Origin: Streptomyces sp. SW4
GTDB taxonomy: Bacteria; Actinomycetota; Actinomycetes; Streptomycetales; Streptomycetaceae
Reading direction: 5' to 3'
Length of the DNA stretch: 64,000 nucleotides
Assembly: GCA_003248315.1 (NCBI GenBank)
Contig: QKWM01000001.1
Coordinates: 62,001-126,000 of the forward strand
Of this stretch, positions 28,634 through 42,201 are shown piece after piece. The notes under the pieces were generated by a model. That model was not told the origin of the DNA. It saw only the letters and a program-made list of their open reading frames with translations, and searched no databases. Every line of letters starts with the position of its first letter. Positions within the stretch are counted from its first letter, which is position 1. A program made the position numbers and the translations under genes.

Positions 28634-28842
28634 GTCTTCCCCTGTGTGTTGTGCAGTTGTCCGCGCACTGGTCGGGTGCGCGGGCGCACGACACCCCAGG
28701 TCCGCTGGTCGGGCGGCCGGGTGTCGCTGCGGCACCAAGATCATGCAGGAGTGGTGCCGATCGGACAAACTTCTTGAGGAACATCTGAGCGGACAGGTCA
28801 CCGGGGCCGCCGTGATCACCGTCGAGGCTTGTTGCGTACGAT

Positions 28843-29386
28843 GTGCAAGTGCAACCCAGCCACTACACCATCCGGCCCGCCGCCCCCGGCGATCTCGGTG
28901 CGGCGCGGGCCGTCATGCTCGACACCGTCTACCGCGACTTCGGGACCGGCTACGTCCCCGCTGGCACGCCGACGTCATCGACCTGGCCGGTGCCTACCTC
29001 GAGCCGGCCCGGCACACCCTTCTCGTCGCCGTCGACGAGCGCGACGGCGCCGTCGTCGGGACCGGGGCCCTGGATGCGCGCGGCCCCGCCCATCCGCCGA
29101 ACCCCCGGCACGTGGCCGAGAGTTACCCCTCCGGGGTGACCGCCCAGTTGCGGCGGGTGTACGTGCGGCCCGAGCACCGTCGGCGGGGCTCGCCCGGCGG
29201 ATCGTCGACGAACTGCTCGCGTTCGCCGCCGCCGACGGCGGGTACCGCTCGGTCTATCTGCACACCGATCCCGCCGTCACCGGTGCCGAGCCCTTCTGGC
29301 GGTCGCTCGCCAAGGTCGTGCACGACGAGCGGGAGGACCCGGGCGGCGGGCAGGGGATCGTGCACTTCGAGGTGCCCATGGGGTGA
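28843..29386 (+). CDS. GNAT-family N-acetyltransferase
   Basis: This cytoplasmic acetyl-CoA-dependent acyltransferase has about 181 residues. The acetyl-CoA-binding motif A is LRRVYVRPEHRRRGLARRIVDELLAFA, preceded by TLLVAVDERDGAVVGTGAL. The substrate is not predictable. Bases are missing near 28968 and 29190. No ribosome binding site is seen; TACGAT at 28837-28842 is a good -10 box and would start transcription at about the second GTG (28849), so the mRNA may be leaderless. Confidence 0.85.
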
Positions 29387-29478
29387 GGAGTTCGGGATCG
29401 GCACGCATACCGGTCACCGGCCGTGCGCCGCCGGTCGCCGACCCGGGCTGCCTCAGGGCATCGCACCCCGGCGCCAGG

Positions 29479-29500
29479 ATGGAAATGGTTTTCATATAGT
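29479..29500. promoter_or_regulatory. Zur-like box overlapping a -10 element
   Basis: ATGGAAATGGTTTTCAT at 29479-29495 is a near-palindrome (ATGGAAA and TTTTCAT arms match at 6 of 7). It differs by two bases from the TGAAAATGATTTTCAT pattern I associate with actinobacterial zinc-uptake regulator sites. It runs into TATAGT (29495-29500), an excellent -10 box, so a bound Zur would block the promoter. The start codon of the binding-protein gene is 46 bases on. Such an AT-rich island stands out sharply in this genome. Confidence 0.65.
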
Positions 29501-29545
29501 CTTCGTCCGTCGTCCCGCCGTACGCCCCCGACCACGCCAAGGACC

Positions 29546-31038
29546 ATGCGCCCCACCGCCACCCCCGCCTCCTCGCCGCCCTCGTGCTCGCCCCCCTCAT
29601 ATCCGGCTGCTTCGCCTCCGGCGGCGACAGCGGCGACGGGGCCGGCGGGGAGGGCGCCCGGCTGCGCGTCGCCCTCGCCTTCCCGCCCGCCGAGAACCTC
29701 TCCCCGTACGGCGCCGACGCCACCATCCTCAGCCGGCTCGGCGTCACCGAGGGACTGACCAAGCTCGACGCCAACGGCTCCGCCGCCCCGGCCCTCGCCG
29801 AGTCCTGGCGCCGGGACGGCGACCGTGCCTGGGAGTTCACACTGCGCGAGGCCGTCTTCCAGGACGGCACCGACGTCACGCCCGCCGCCGTCGCCGGCTC
29901 CCTCGCCCACGCCGTCGCGGCCGAGCCCGCGCCCGCCGCCCTGGCCGGCGTCCGGCTCACGGCGAAGGCCGACGGCGACCGGGTCGTGCGGATCACCACC
30001 GACACCCCCGACCCGATCCTGCCCCTGCGGCTGTCCAGCCCCAGCCTCGCCGTCCTCTCCGGCAAGGCCTACAAGGACGGCGGCCGCGTCGACCCCGTCG
30101 GCACCGCGACCGGCCCGTTCGAGCTGACCGACGTCAACGGCTCCACCTCCGCCGACCTCGACCGGTTCGACGACTACTGGGGCGGCCGCGCCCAGGCCTC
30201 CGGCATCGACGCCCGCTTCATCGCCGACGGCACCGCCCGCACCAACGCCCTGCGCACGGGCGAGGTCGACATCGCCGAGGCCGTGCCCGTCGCCCAGGCC
30301 GCCACCCTCGACAAGGGCACCCGGCGCGACACCGCCACCACCCGCACCACCAGCCTGCTGCTCAACGCCCGGACCGGGCCCTTCGCCGACCCGGCGTCCG
30401 CGCCGCCGCGCGGGCCGCCGTCGACACCTCGGCGCTGTCCGAGGACGTGTACGAGGGGTACGCCGACCCGGCGCCGGCGTCTACGGGCCCGCCGTGACCT
30501 GGGCCGAGGGGAAGCGGAAGAAGCCCGTCGGGCGCGACCGGGCGACCGGGCCGGCCTCCGGCACCATCCGCCTCGCCACCTACGACAACCGGCCCGAACT
30601 GCCCGAGGTCGCCCAGGTCGTCGAACAGCAGCTGGAGAAGGCCGGGTTCCGGGTGGAGCTGACCGTCCGCGAGTACTCGCGGCTCGAGAGCGACGCCCTC
30701 GACGGCGAGTTCGACGCGTTCGTCCTCGCCCGCAACACCCTCGTCGACACCGGCGACCCCGTCGCCGTCCTCGCCAGCGACTACACCTGCGACGGCGGCT
30801 ACAACATCGCCCAGCTGTGCGACGAGAACGTCGACCGGGCCGTCGCCGCGGCCGAGAGGACCGCCGACGACGAGAAGCGGCAGGACGCCGCCCTGGCCGC
30901 CGAGGCCCGGATCCTCGGCACCGACGCCGTCGTCCCCTCGTCCACCAGCGGATCATCACCGGTGTCGCCGACTCCGTGCAGGGCGTGCTCCTCGACCCGT
31001 ACGAGCGCACCCTCGTCGGCACGGGAACGCGGCGCTGA
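29546..31038 (+). CDS. ABC importer substrate-binding lipoprotein (SBP_bac_5, peptide/nickel/metallophore type)
   Basis: This extracellular lipoprotein of about 498 residues belongs to the oligopeptide/nickel-binding family. After repair the start is MRPTATPRLLAALVLAPLIS with lipobox ISGC. Family segments are LSPYGADATILSRLGVTEGL, FTLREAVFQDGTDVTPAAVA, GTATGPFELTDVNGS and IRLATYDNRPELPEVAQVV. Members bind di/oligopeptides, nickel-histidine or opine metallophores. Four bases are missing (near 29570, 30393, 30477, 30947). AAGGA precedes the ATG. With the Zur-like box upstream and a permease and exporter downstream, zinc-metallophore uptake is the best guess. Confidence 0.88.
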
Positions 31039-31041
31039 CCC

Positions 31042-32851
31042 GTGCGGCGGCAGATCGGCACCCTCCTGTGGCGGGTCCTGCTGGCGTCCGGGCTGGTGTG
31101 CGGGATCGGGCTGCTGCCCTGGCTCACCCGCACCGACCCCGCGCTGACCGTCCTCAAGGCGCGGTCGCCCGAGCGGGACCCGAGCCCCGAAGTGCTCGCC
31201 GCCATCCGCGCGCAGCTCGGTCTCGACGCCGGGCCGCTGCCGCTGCTCGGCCGCTGGCTGGGCGGGCTGCCGCGCGGTGACGCCGGGCGCTCCTGGATCT
31301 CGGGATCCGAGGTGCTGCCCGACGTCCTGCGGGCGCTGGGCGCCTCGCTGCTGCTGATGGGCGTGGCGCTGCTCGTCGCCGCCGCCACCGCCGGCCTGGT
31401 CTGCGCCCGCACCCTGCGCCGGGGCGCCCGGCGCACCCTCGGCGGCCGGCGGCGCGCCGGCACCGGGTCCGCCGTGCTCGCCGCCCTGCCCGAGTTCCTC
31501 GTCGCCTCCGTCCTCGCCACCGTCGTCGGTGTGCAGCTCGGCTGGCTGCCCGCCCTCGGCTGGTACGGGCCCCGGTGGACCCTGCTGCCGGCGCTCGCCC
31601 TCGGCGTGCCGGCCGGCGCCGTGTTCGGGCGGCTGCTCGACGACCTGCTGCCCGGGGCGTTCGGCGAGCCCTGGGCGACGGCCGCGACGGCCCGGGGACT
31701 GTCCGGCCGGCGGGTCGCCCGGATGGCGGTGCGGCGGTGCGTGCCCGCGCTGCTGCCCAACCTCGGCCTCTTCGTCGTCGGACTGACCGGCGGGGCCGTC
31801 GCCGTCGAGCAGGTCTTCGACATCCCCGGGCTCGGCCGGACCACCCTCCAGGCCGCCCTCGCCCAGGACCTGCCCGTCCTCCAGGCCGGCACCCTCGCCC
31901 TCGTCCTGCTCGCGGCCCTCGCGACCGGCGCGGCCCGGCTCGCCGCCCGGCTGCTCACCGGGCCCGCCCTGCGCGACGGAGCCCTGCCCACCCTGCACCG
32001 GCCGGCCCGCCCGCCCGCCGCCGCACGCCCTGCTCCTCGGCGCCGCGCTCCTCGCCGTCGTCGGCCTCGGCCTGCCCCGCGACCCGCTCGCCGTCAGCAC
32101 CGGCGACCGGCTGCTGCCGCCCTCCTGGAAGCACCCCTTCGGCACCGACGCCCTCGGCCGCGACCTGCTGGCCCGGGTCGGCCACGGCGCCCTCGACACC
32201 CTGCTGCTCGCCCTCGCGATCAGTGCGGCCGCCCTCCTCGTCGGCGTGCTGCTGGGGCTCGTCCCCGGCGTCTGCGGGCCGCTCGTCGACACCGTCAACG
32301 CGGTGCCGCCCGTCCTCGCCGCCCTCCTCGTCACCGCCGTCGCCGGCGGCGGGGCCGGCACGCCCGCGCTCGCCGTGACCGCCGTCGCCTGGGCGCCGCT
32401 GGCCGCGCACACCTCCTCGCTGCTGGTGCAGGAGAGGGCGGCGCTGCACGTCCTGGCCGCCCGGGCCGCGGGCGCCGGACCCTGGTACCTGCTGCGCCGC
32501 GAGATCCTGCCCGGTGTCCTGCCGCCCGTCGTCCGCCACGCCCTGCTGCGGCTGCCCGGCGTCGCCCTCGCCCTCGCCTCGCTGGGCTTCCTCGGCCTGG
32601 GCGCCCAGCCGCCCGCCCCCGAGTGGGGCCTGCTCCTCGCCGAGAACCAGCCGTACGCCGAACGCGCACCCTGGGCGGTCCTCGCCCCCGCCGCCGTCCT
32701 CGCCCTGCTCGGCGCGCTGGCCGTCACAGCCGCCGGGGGAGTGCGGCTGCCGCGCCGGATCCGGCGCACCGGGCGGTCCCGGCCGGACACGGCCGGCCCC
32801 CACCCGGCCGGGACCGCCGCCGGGGCGGCGAAGGAACCGGCGGCCGTATGA
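31042..32851 (+). CDS. ABC importer permease, apparently two DppB/DppC-type units in one gene
   Basis: The first half resembles DppB/NikB permeases (ALTVLKARSPERDPSPEVLAAI; the EAA-like region ATARGLSGRRVARMAVRRCV). The second half resembles DppC/NikC (KHPFGTDALGRDLLARVGHG; the EAA-like region RAAGAGPWYLLRREILPGVL). The two halves lie in different frames, joined near 32000-32030 by two missing bases in a CCG-rich stretch. No start codon exists for the second half before 32246 in its frame, so a natural fusion of about 600 residues is the simplest reading. Two genes whose junction was damaged remain possible. No ATPase gene accompanies it, so an ATPase encoded elsewhere must energise it. Confidence 0.8.
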
Positions 32852-34234
32852 CCCCGACGCCGTCGAGGCCCGCGTCCCGCAAGGCCGCCGGACGCGCCCG
32901 GCTCTCCCCGCTGCTGCGGGTGCTGATCCTCACCCAGCTCGCCTTCAACATCGGCTTCTTCGCCGTCCTGCCCTTCCTCGCCGAACACCTCGGGCGGTCC
33001 GTCGGCATGGCCGGCTGGCTGGTCGGGTTCGTGCTCGGACTGCGGACCTTCAGCCAGCAGGGGCTGTTCGTGGTCGGCGGCGCCCTCGCCGACCGGTACG
33101 GCGTCCGGCCCGTGGTGCTCGCCGGCTGCGTGCTGCGGATCGCCGGGTTCCTCTGGCTCGGGTACGCGCAGCGGACCTGGGCGGTGGTCGGCGCCGTCCT
33201 GCTCATCGGCTTCGCCGCCGCGCTGTTCTCGCCCAGCGTCGAGTCCGAGGTCGCCCGGCAGGCGGTCCTCTGGGAGGAGGCCGGCGGCGGCTCCCGTACG
33301 CGCGTGCTCGCCCTGTTCACGGTCGCCGGTCAGGCGGGCGCGTTCGTCGGGCCGCTGCTCGGCGCGCTGCTCCTCGGTGTGGACTTCCGCACCGCCTGCC
33401 TGGCCGGGGCGGGGATCTTCGTGCTCGTCCTCGCCGGGCACGCCCTGCTGCTGCCGCAGCACATCCCCGGACGGGCCCGCGTCCGGGTCCGCGGCGGGGC
33501 GCGGCTGCTGCTGCGCAACCGCGGCTTCCTCGCGCTGTGCTGCGCCTACGGCGCCTACCTGCTCGCCTACAACCAGCTCTACCTCGCCCTGCCCGCCGAG
33601 GTGGAGCGGGCCGTGGGCTCGCAGGCGCCGTTGGCCTGGCTGTTCGCGCTGTCCTCGTTGCTGGTGGTGGCCGCGCAACTGCCGGTGACCCGGTGGGCGG
33701 GGAGCGGCTGACGCTGCGCCGGTCGATGGCGGCGGGGCTGGTGCTGATCGCCGCGGGCTTCGCCGTGGTCGCCCTCGCCCGGCCCGCCGGCTGGACGGGA
33801 CGGCCGGGCTGCTGCCGGCCGCCGGGTTCGTCGTGCTGCTGACCCTGGGACAGATGCTGGTCGCGCCGGCCGCCCGCGCCTGGGTGCCCGACCTCGCGGA
33901 GGACGGGCGCCTCGGGCTCTACACCGGGGCGCTGTCGTCGGTGTCGGGGCTCGTCGTCCTGGCCGGCAGTTCGGCGAGCGGCAGCCTGCTGGACAGCGGG
34001 CTTCCGGGTGCCGTGCCGTGGCTGGTGCTGGCCGCCGTACCGCTGGCGGCGGTGGGGCTGCTGCCCCGGCGTCACCCGGCGACGAGTTCCCGCGCCCCGT
34101 CCGGCACCGACGCGGACGGGAAGCGGACGGGGCCGGGGAAGCGGACGCGGCCGGGAGGCGGAAGCGGAAGGGGAGGGCACCGACGGCGCCGATGCGGGGG
34201 CGCGGGCGGTCGCGGCGCCGAGTCCGCCGGCTGA
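32848..34234 (+). CDS. MFS transporter, MDR-type exporter
   Basis: This 12-helix major facilitator protein of about 462 residues starts SPLLRVLILTQLAFNIGFFA and includes GGALADRYGVRPVVLAGCVL (the loop 2-3 motif A). A hydrophilic Arg/Gly-rich C-terminus ends it. It overlaps the permease stop by ATGA, so it belongs to the Zur-box operon. The pairing of a peptide/metallophore importer with an MFS exporter recalls staphylopine-type systems (CntA-C with CntE), where the exporter secretes the chelator. Bases are missing near 33700 and 33795. Its 3' end overlaps the convergent CDP-alcohol phosphatidyltransferase gene by 163 bp. Confidence 0.88.
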
Positions 34235-35169
34235 ACCCGCGGCGCCGGCTGGGCCTGCGGCGCCGACTGGGCCTGCGGCGCCGGCTGGACCCGCGCCGCC
34301 GGCTGGACCCGCGCCGTCCGCCGGTCCTGACCCGTCGGCCGGTCCTGACCCGTCGGCCGGTCCTGACCCGTCGGCTGGTCCCGCCGATCCTGCCGCGCCC
34401 GCCGATCCCGCCATGCCCACCGATCCTGCGGCGCTCGCCGGCCCCGCGCCGCCCGCCACAGCCACCGCACGTCCCGGCCGAACGACCACACCAGCAGCGC
34501 CAGCGCCAGCAGCACCACCCCGGTGCCGACCTCACGCGGCAGCAGGGCGGCGCCCGCCACCAGCAGCAGCACCCCCTGGAGCGCGGCCACCGTCTTGCGG
34601 GCCGTGCTCGGCGGCAGCGGGGCGGCCAGCCACGGCCACAGCCGGGCCGCGGCGACGAACGCGTACCGCATACCGCCGATGAGCAGCACCCACGGTCCGA
34701 GCTCCGCCGCAACGTACACGCTCAGCACCAGGATCAGGAACGCGTCGACCTCCATGTCGAAGCGGGCGCCCAGCGGGGACGACGTGCCCGTGCGCCGGGC
34801 CACCCGCCCGTCGACGCAGTCCAGGACGAGCGCCACGGCCGTCAGGCCCACGAACAGCGGCCCGGGCGGTGCGCCGGCGAACGACTCCGCGACCAGCGCC
34901 GTCACCCCGCCGACCAGGACGGTCCGGCCCAGGGTGACCCGGTTGGCCGGGCCGAAGGCGCGCGGCCGGGCGCGGCGCAGGGCCCGGGAGAGCACCGCCC
35001 ACGTCGCGAACGCGAAGACCAGTCCGGTCAGCCAGCCCACCGGGCCCAAGCCGACCGCCGTGCCGAGCAGCGCCAGCAGCAGCACCTGCGCGCCCGCGCC
35101 CACGGCGCTCTCCCGTAGTACGGACCCGTGCGGTACGGGACTGGTGTCGCAACTGTTGTTCAGGGCCAC
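34072..35169 (-). CDS. CDP-alcohol phosphatidyltransferase family membrane protein
   Basis: This intact 365-residue membrane enzyme transfers an alcohol phosphate between CDP-linked and free alcohols. The family signature (D-x2-D-G-x2-A-R-x8-G-x3-D-x3-D) is complete, running from [10 protein letters not shown] to FDMEVD. Hydrophobic helices surround it. The last 120 residues are hydrophilic repeats (multiple TGQDRP, then [12 protein letters not shown] units) and are encoded opposite the exporter's 3' end. It is divergent from the MDR dehydrogenase across 108 bases, so both may share regulation. It might prime or attach a phospho-alcohol in the product of the neighbouring cluster; that link is inference. 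Confidence 0.87.
   Translation of the reverse strand: MALNNSCDTSPVPHGSVLRESAVGAGAQVLLLALLGTAVGLGPVGWLTGLVFAFATWAVLSRALRRARPRAFGPANRVTLGRTVLVGGVTALVAESFAGAPPGPLFVGLTAVALVLDCVDGRVARRTGTSSPLGARFDMEVDAFLILVLSVYVAAELGPWVLLIGGMRYAFVAAARLWPWLAAPLPPSTARKTVAALQGVLLLVAGAALLPREVGTGVVLLALALLVWSFGRDVRWLWRAARGRRAPQDRWAWRDRRARQDRRDQPTGQDRPTGQDRPTGQDRRTARVQPAARVQPAPQAQSAPQAQPAPRVQPADSAPRPPAPPHRRRRCPPLPLPPPGRVRFPGPVRFPSASVPDGARELVAG
34232..34385. repeat. 15- to 18-bp coding repeats at the 3' end of the phosphatidyltransferase gene
   Basis: The clearest array is 34321-34374, three copies of an 18-bp unit (CCGGTCCTGACCCGTCGG) that encode TGQDRP repeats on the minus strand. It is preceded by shorter GGCGCC-type repeats encoding Gln/Pro/Ala repeats. 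Confidence 0.85.
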
Positions 35170-35277
35170 CGAACACCCTCCGGCCGAGTGACAGAGTCGA
35201 TCAGCGCCGCTACGTTGTGCGCGGCCTGTGCACCCGTCGGTACGCAGGCGGCTTCCCGATCGTTCAGGAGGACTCCG

Positions 35278-36246
35278 ATGAAGCGCACGGCCGCGGCCTT
35301 CTGGCTCGACTCGCCCGGACGGGGGGAGATCCGGCGGGCGGACCTGCCGGAACCGGGCGAGGACGACGTGGTCGTGCGCACCCTCTACAGCGGGGTCAGC
35401 CGCGGCACGGAGACGCTCGTCTTCGGCGGCCGGTGCCGGACAGCCAGTACGCGGCGATGCGCGCTCCGTTCCAGGAGGGCGACTTCCCGGGCCCGGTGAA
35501 GTACGGCTACCTCAACGTCGGCGTGGTGGAGGAGGGCCCCGGCGCACTCGTCGGCCGCACCGTCTTCTGCCTCTACCCGCACCAGACCCGGTACGTCGTC
35601 CCGGCCGCCGCCGTGACCGCGGTGCCCGACGCCGTGCCCGCCGCCCGGGCCGTGCTCGCCGGGACCGTGGAGACCGCGGTCAACGCCCTGTGGGACGCGG
35701 CCCCGCTGGTCGGCGACCGGATCGCCGTCGTCGGCGGCGGCATGGTCGGCTGCTCCGTCGCCGCCCTGCTGGCCCGCTTCCCCGGCGTCCGCGTGCAACT
35801 GGTCGACGCCGACCCGGCGCGCGCCGAGGTCGCCGGGGCGCTCGGCGTGGACTTCGCGCTGCCCGGGACGCGCTCGGCGACCGGGACCTCGTCGTGCACG
35901 CCAGCGCCACCGAGCAGGGACTCGCCCGCTCCCTGGAACTGCTGCGCCCCGAGGGCACGGTCGTCGAACTGAGCTGGTACGGCGACCGGCGCGTCGCCCT
36001 GCCGCTCGGCGAGGCCTTCCACTCCCGGCGGCTGACCGTGCGCAGCAGCCAGGTCGGCACCGTGTCCCCGCGGGCGGCGGGCCGGACCTACGCCGACCGT
36101 CTCGCCCTCGCCCTCGACCTGCTCGCCGACCCCGCCCTCGACGCCCTCGTCACCGGCGAGTCCGCCTTCGAGGACCTGCCGGCGGTGATGCCACGGCTCG
36201 CCTCCGGGAGCTCCCCGCCCTGTGCCACCGCATCCGGTACGCCTGA
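35278..36246 (+). CDS. MDR-superfamily (zinc-binding) dehydrogenase
   Basis: This NAD(P)-dependent medium-chain dehydrogenase-like protein of about 323 residues includes a GroES-like start ([20 protein letters not shown] then [12 protein letters not shown]), Rossmann motif [20 protein letters not shown] and the tail [20 protein letters not shown]. The repaired C-terminus gives HRIRYA and a stop at 36246, the usual end for this subfamily. Bases are missing near 35432, 35868 and 36208. AGGAGG precedes the ATG. It heads a run of genes with a pterin-synthase homologue, glycosyltransferase and methyltransferase. The early zinc-ligand cysteine of true alcohol dehydrogenases is not evident, so the metal may be absent. 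Confidence 0.85.
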
Positions 36247-36307
36247 CCTGCCCGGCACCGGCCGCGACGGGGGCCGACGGCGCGGAACCGGGGGACGGAG
36301 GAACTGA

Positions 36308-39389
<3,082 letters not shown>

Positions 39390-39393
<4 letters not shown>

Positions 39394-40709
39394 CCGCCCG
39401 AACAGCCCCGGCCCCGGCGCCGGCCCCGGCCCCGGTCCCCGCGTCGCCCACGGCACCGCCTGCGACGGCGGACCCGGCGGCGGCTCCCGCCGAGCCCCCG
39501 GCGCCGCGGCGCCCCCTGAGCGCTCACCTCGGCACCCTGGCCGGCGGCGTGGTGCTCGCCGTCGTGGTGTGGCGGCTGGGCACCGGCGCCCTGCTGGACG
39601 GGCTGCGCCGGATCGACGCGGCCGCGCTGCTCGCGGCGCTCGGGATCGGGCTGGTCACCACGGTGTTCAGCGCCTGGCGCTGGCCCTGGTGGCGCGCGGC
39701 TGGGCATCCGGCTGCCGCTCGCACCGGCCGTCGCCGACTACTACCGGGCGCTGTTCCTCAACGCGGCCCTGCCCGGCGGCGTCCTCGGCGACGTGCACCG
39801 CGCGGTGCGGCACGGACACGGCGACGGGGACCTCGGGCGGGGCGTGAAGGCGGTCGTGCTGGAACGGACCGCCGGTCAACTGGCCCTGGCGGTGTCGGCG
39901 TGACGGTGCTGCTGACGCTGCCGTCCCCGGTGCGGGACGCGGCCCGGCACACCGCCCCGTTCGCGGCGGCGGCCCTGCTGGGCGCCCTCGCGACGGCGAC
40001 CGTCGTGCGGAGACACCGGGCGTCCGCCCGCCGCGCGGGCGTCGTGCGCCGGGTACTGCGCGACTGCCGCGAGGGACTGCTGTCCCGGGGCAACCGGTCC
40101 GGCATCGCGCTGTCCTCGCTGGTCGTCCTCGCCGGGCACCTGGCGATGTTCGTGCTGGCCGCCCGGGTCGCCGGCGCCGCCGCGCCCGTGCCGGTGCTGC
40201 TGCCGCTGGCCGTGCTGGCGCTGCTGGCGATGGGCCTGCCGCTGAACGTCGGAGGCTGGGGCCCCCGCGAGGGCGTCACCGCCTGGGCGTTCGGCGCGGC
40301 GGGACTGGGCGCGGGCAGCGGGCTGGGCGTGGCGGTGGTGTACGGGGTGCTCGGCCTGGCGGCGAGTGCGCCGGGAGCCGTGGTCCTCCTGGCCCGCCGC
40401 GCCCACGACCACGGCGCACACCGCCCCGCGACGCACACGCCGCACCCCGGAGGGCGCCCTCCGCGCCCGCCCGGACCGCGTCGCCTGCGCCGGCCCGGAC
40501 CGCGTACCCCAGGCCGGCCGGGGTCACCCACCCCTCGCCCGCCCGGAGGGCGTACCCCGCGCCTGCCGGGAACGCCCGAGCCGCGACAGCGCCGCCCACC
40601 GCGAGCGGCGACCGCCCACTCGGCCGGCGACTGCTACGCGCGCTCGCTGCCGGCCGCCCCCGCCGCCCCGCCGGCCCGAGCGGCCCCGCCGGCCCGAGCG
40701 GCACCCTGA
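39390..40709 (+). CDS. Lysylphosphatidylglycerol synthase TM-region/UPF0104-type membrane protein
   Basis: This polytopic membrane protein of about 440 residues follows a Pro/Ala-rich N-terminus. The domain starts LAGGVVLAVVVWRLGTGALL and includes NAALPGGVLGDVHRAVRHG, ERTAGQLALAV and GLPLNVGGWGPREGVTAWAF, which are the family hallmarks. Relatives act in membrane lipid or polyprenol-linked product handling (flippase-like). Three bases are missing (near 39671, 39701 and 39896). The Arg/Pro-rich C-terminal tail overlaps the convergent creatininase-family gene by 76 bp. It is the likely export or membrane-translocation component of the cluster. Confidence 0.82.
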
Positions 40710-41464
40710 GTCCCCGTCCCCCCGTCCGCCCCCGTCAGCAGGCCGAAACACGCGCCGAAGGAATCCGCGAGGCTCGCCAGCAGTTCCTTCCCCTTTTCCG
40801 CCGAACCCAGTGAAGGACGGCCGATGACACCGGAATCGGTATAGGCGGACATACCGAGGGAGAGCAGATGACGCCGGTCGTCCGCGACGAAGTCGGAGGA
40901 CTCGTACCCGGGCCGGAGGAATTCCGGACAGGCGTGCAGCAGAACGGAGGTCTCGATCTCACCGGCGTGCATGTCGGTGAGCAGCGAGGAGACCACGCCG
41001 GCCCGCACCCGCGCCTCCTCCCAGTCCTCTGGGGCCGGGAACAGCGCCATCCGCTCACCGCGCGCGCAGGCCTCCTGCACGACGTTGCCCAGGACGTAGT
41101 TGCCGCCGTGGCCGTTGACCACCACCAGTGCCTCGACGCCCGACCGGCGCAGCGAGCCGGCGATGTCCCGCACCACCGCGTGCAGGGTCGTCGCGGAGAT
41201 GCTGACGGTCCCCGGCCAGGCCGCGTGCTCGTGCGAGCAGGAGATCGTCACCGGCGGAAGGAGGTGCACCGGGTACGCGGCGGCGATCTCCCGCGCGACG
41301 GCGCAGGCGACGAGGGTGTCGGTGGCGAGCGGCAGGTACGGGCCGTGCTGCTCGTAGCTGCCGACCGGAAGGACCGCGACCTGCCGCGCCTGCTCCGCCC
41401 CCCGCCGGCGCACGTCCTCGGTGGTGTCCGCCGGCATCACGCCGCCCGTCGTCGAACCACTCAT
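40634..41464 (-). CDS. Creatininase-family hydrolase, candidate FAPy deformylase
   Basis: This intact 276-residue amidohydrolase has the creatininase metal motifs: Glu and His in VGSYEQHGPYLPLATDT (with Asp), His residues in SCSHEHAAWPGT, and VVNGHGGNYVLGN, with a further Glu in DMHAGEIETS. The family includes creatininase, mycofactocin MftE and the archaeal enzyme that removes formate from the FAPy nucleotide made by a GTP cyclohydrolase. Here the gene is divergent from GTP cyclohydrolase II with only 71 bases between starts, making the deformylase idea attractive. ATG 41464 is chosen over an upstream ATG because GAAAGG precedes it. The C-terminus is an Ala/Gly repeat tail. Confidence 0.85.
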   Translation of the reverse strand: MSGSTTGGVMPADTTEDVRRRGAEQARQVAVLPVGSYEQHGPYLPLATDTLVACAVAREIAAAYPVHLLPPVTISCSHEHAAWPGTVSISATTLHAVVRDIAGSLRRSGVEALVVVNGHGGNYVLGNVVQEACARGERMALFPAPEDWEEARVRAGVVSSLLTDMHAGEIETSVLLHACPEFLRPGYESSDFVADDRRHLLSLGMSAYTDSGVIGRPSLGSAEKGKELLASLADSFGACFGLLTGADGGTGTQGAARAGGAARAGGAAGAAGSERA

Positions 41465-41535
41465 TCGTGAACGGCCTTTCGTCGCTGTCCAGGAACTCCC
41501 TGAGGAAACTGAACTCCCCCTGAGGAACTCGGAAA
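41465..41535. promoter_or_regulatory. Shared promoter region of creatininase-family and ribA-like genes
   Basis: The 71-bp divergent spacer contains direct repeats of CTGAGGAA(A)CT at about 41500-41509 and 41519-41528, which double as a ribosome binding site for the plus-strand gene. No clear dyad operator was seen. Close divergence implies joint control of the two enzymes. Confidence 0.35.
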
Positions 41536-42198
41536 ATGATGACAGAAAACGTTGGCGTACTCGGCAAGAAGGCACCGCGGCGCACGGACGTGGAACGCGT
41601 CGTGAATGCCCCGCTGCCCACGGTGTACGGGAAATTCCAGGCGGTCGGCTACTACGACCACGAGCGCGGCGACGAGCAGGTGGCCCTGGTCCACGGCGAC
41701 ATCGGCGCGGAGGGCGTGCTGACCCGGCTGCACTCGGAGTGCCTGACCGGGGACGCCTTCGGCTCCCGGCACTGCGAGTGCGGCGACCAGCTCGACTCCG
41801 CGCTGCGCGCGGTGGCCGCCGAGGGCGCGGGTGTCGTCCTCTATCTGCGGGGCCACGAGGGACGCGGCATCGGGCTGCTGGCGAAGCTGCGCGCCATGGC
41901 CCTGCAGGCGGAGGGCCTGGACACGGTCGAGGCCAACGTCGCCCTCGGCCTGCCGGTGGACGCCCGCGACTACGGGGCGGCCGCCCGCATCCTGGACGAC
42001 CTGGGCGTGCGGTCGGTGCGGCTGATGTCCAACAACCCGGCCAAGCGCGAGGCGTTGACCCGGCACGGCATCCGTGTCGCCGAACAGGTGCCGCTGCTGA
42101 TACCGCCGTGCGAGAACAACATCACGTACCTGCGCACCAAGCGGGAGCGGATGGACCACCACCTGCCGCACCTGGACGCGGTGGCCCACCTGTCCTGA
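41536..42198 (+). CDS. GTP cyclohydrolase II (RibA family paralogue)
   Basis: This intact 220-residue enzyme opens the imidazole ring of GTP. The zinc cysteines are Cys69, Cys80 and Cys82 in [20 protein letters not shown]. The GTP/catalytic loop is [20 protein letters not shown] with Tyr103, and [13 protein letters not shown] closes the site. It is a stand-alone GCH II not fused to RibB and not beside riboflavin genes. In Streptomyces coelicolor one such paralogue was reported to stop at the formylated FAPy nucleotide because of a residue change near this tyrosine; I cannot tell from sequence alone which product forms here. Either of two adjacent ATGs may start translation. Confidence 0.92.
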   Translation: MMTENVGVLGKKAPRRTDVERVVNAPLPTVYGKFQAVGYYDHERGDEQVALVHGDIGAEGVLTRLHSECLTGDAFGSRHCECGDQLDSALRAVAAEGAGVVLYLRGHEGRGIGLLAKLRAMALQAEGLDTVEANVALGLPVDARDYGAAARILDDLGVRSVRLMSNNPAKREALTRHGIRVAEQVPLLIPPCENNITYLRTKRERMDHHLPHLDAVAHLS

Positions 42199-42201
42199 GC
42201 C

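Noticed and set aside
28831..28856. Inverted repeat TTGCGTA...TGTGCAA near the acetyltransferase start as an operator
   Set aside because: Arms match at too few positions to stand out from chance; the TACGAT box and a leaderless start explain the region better.
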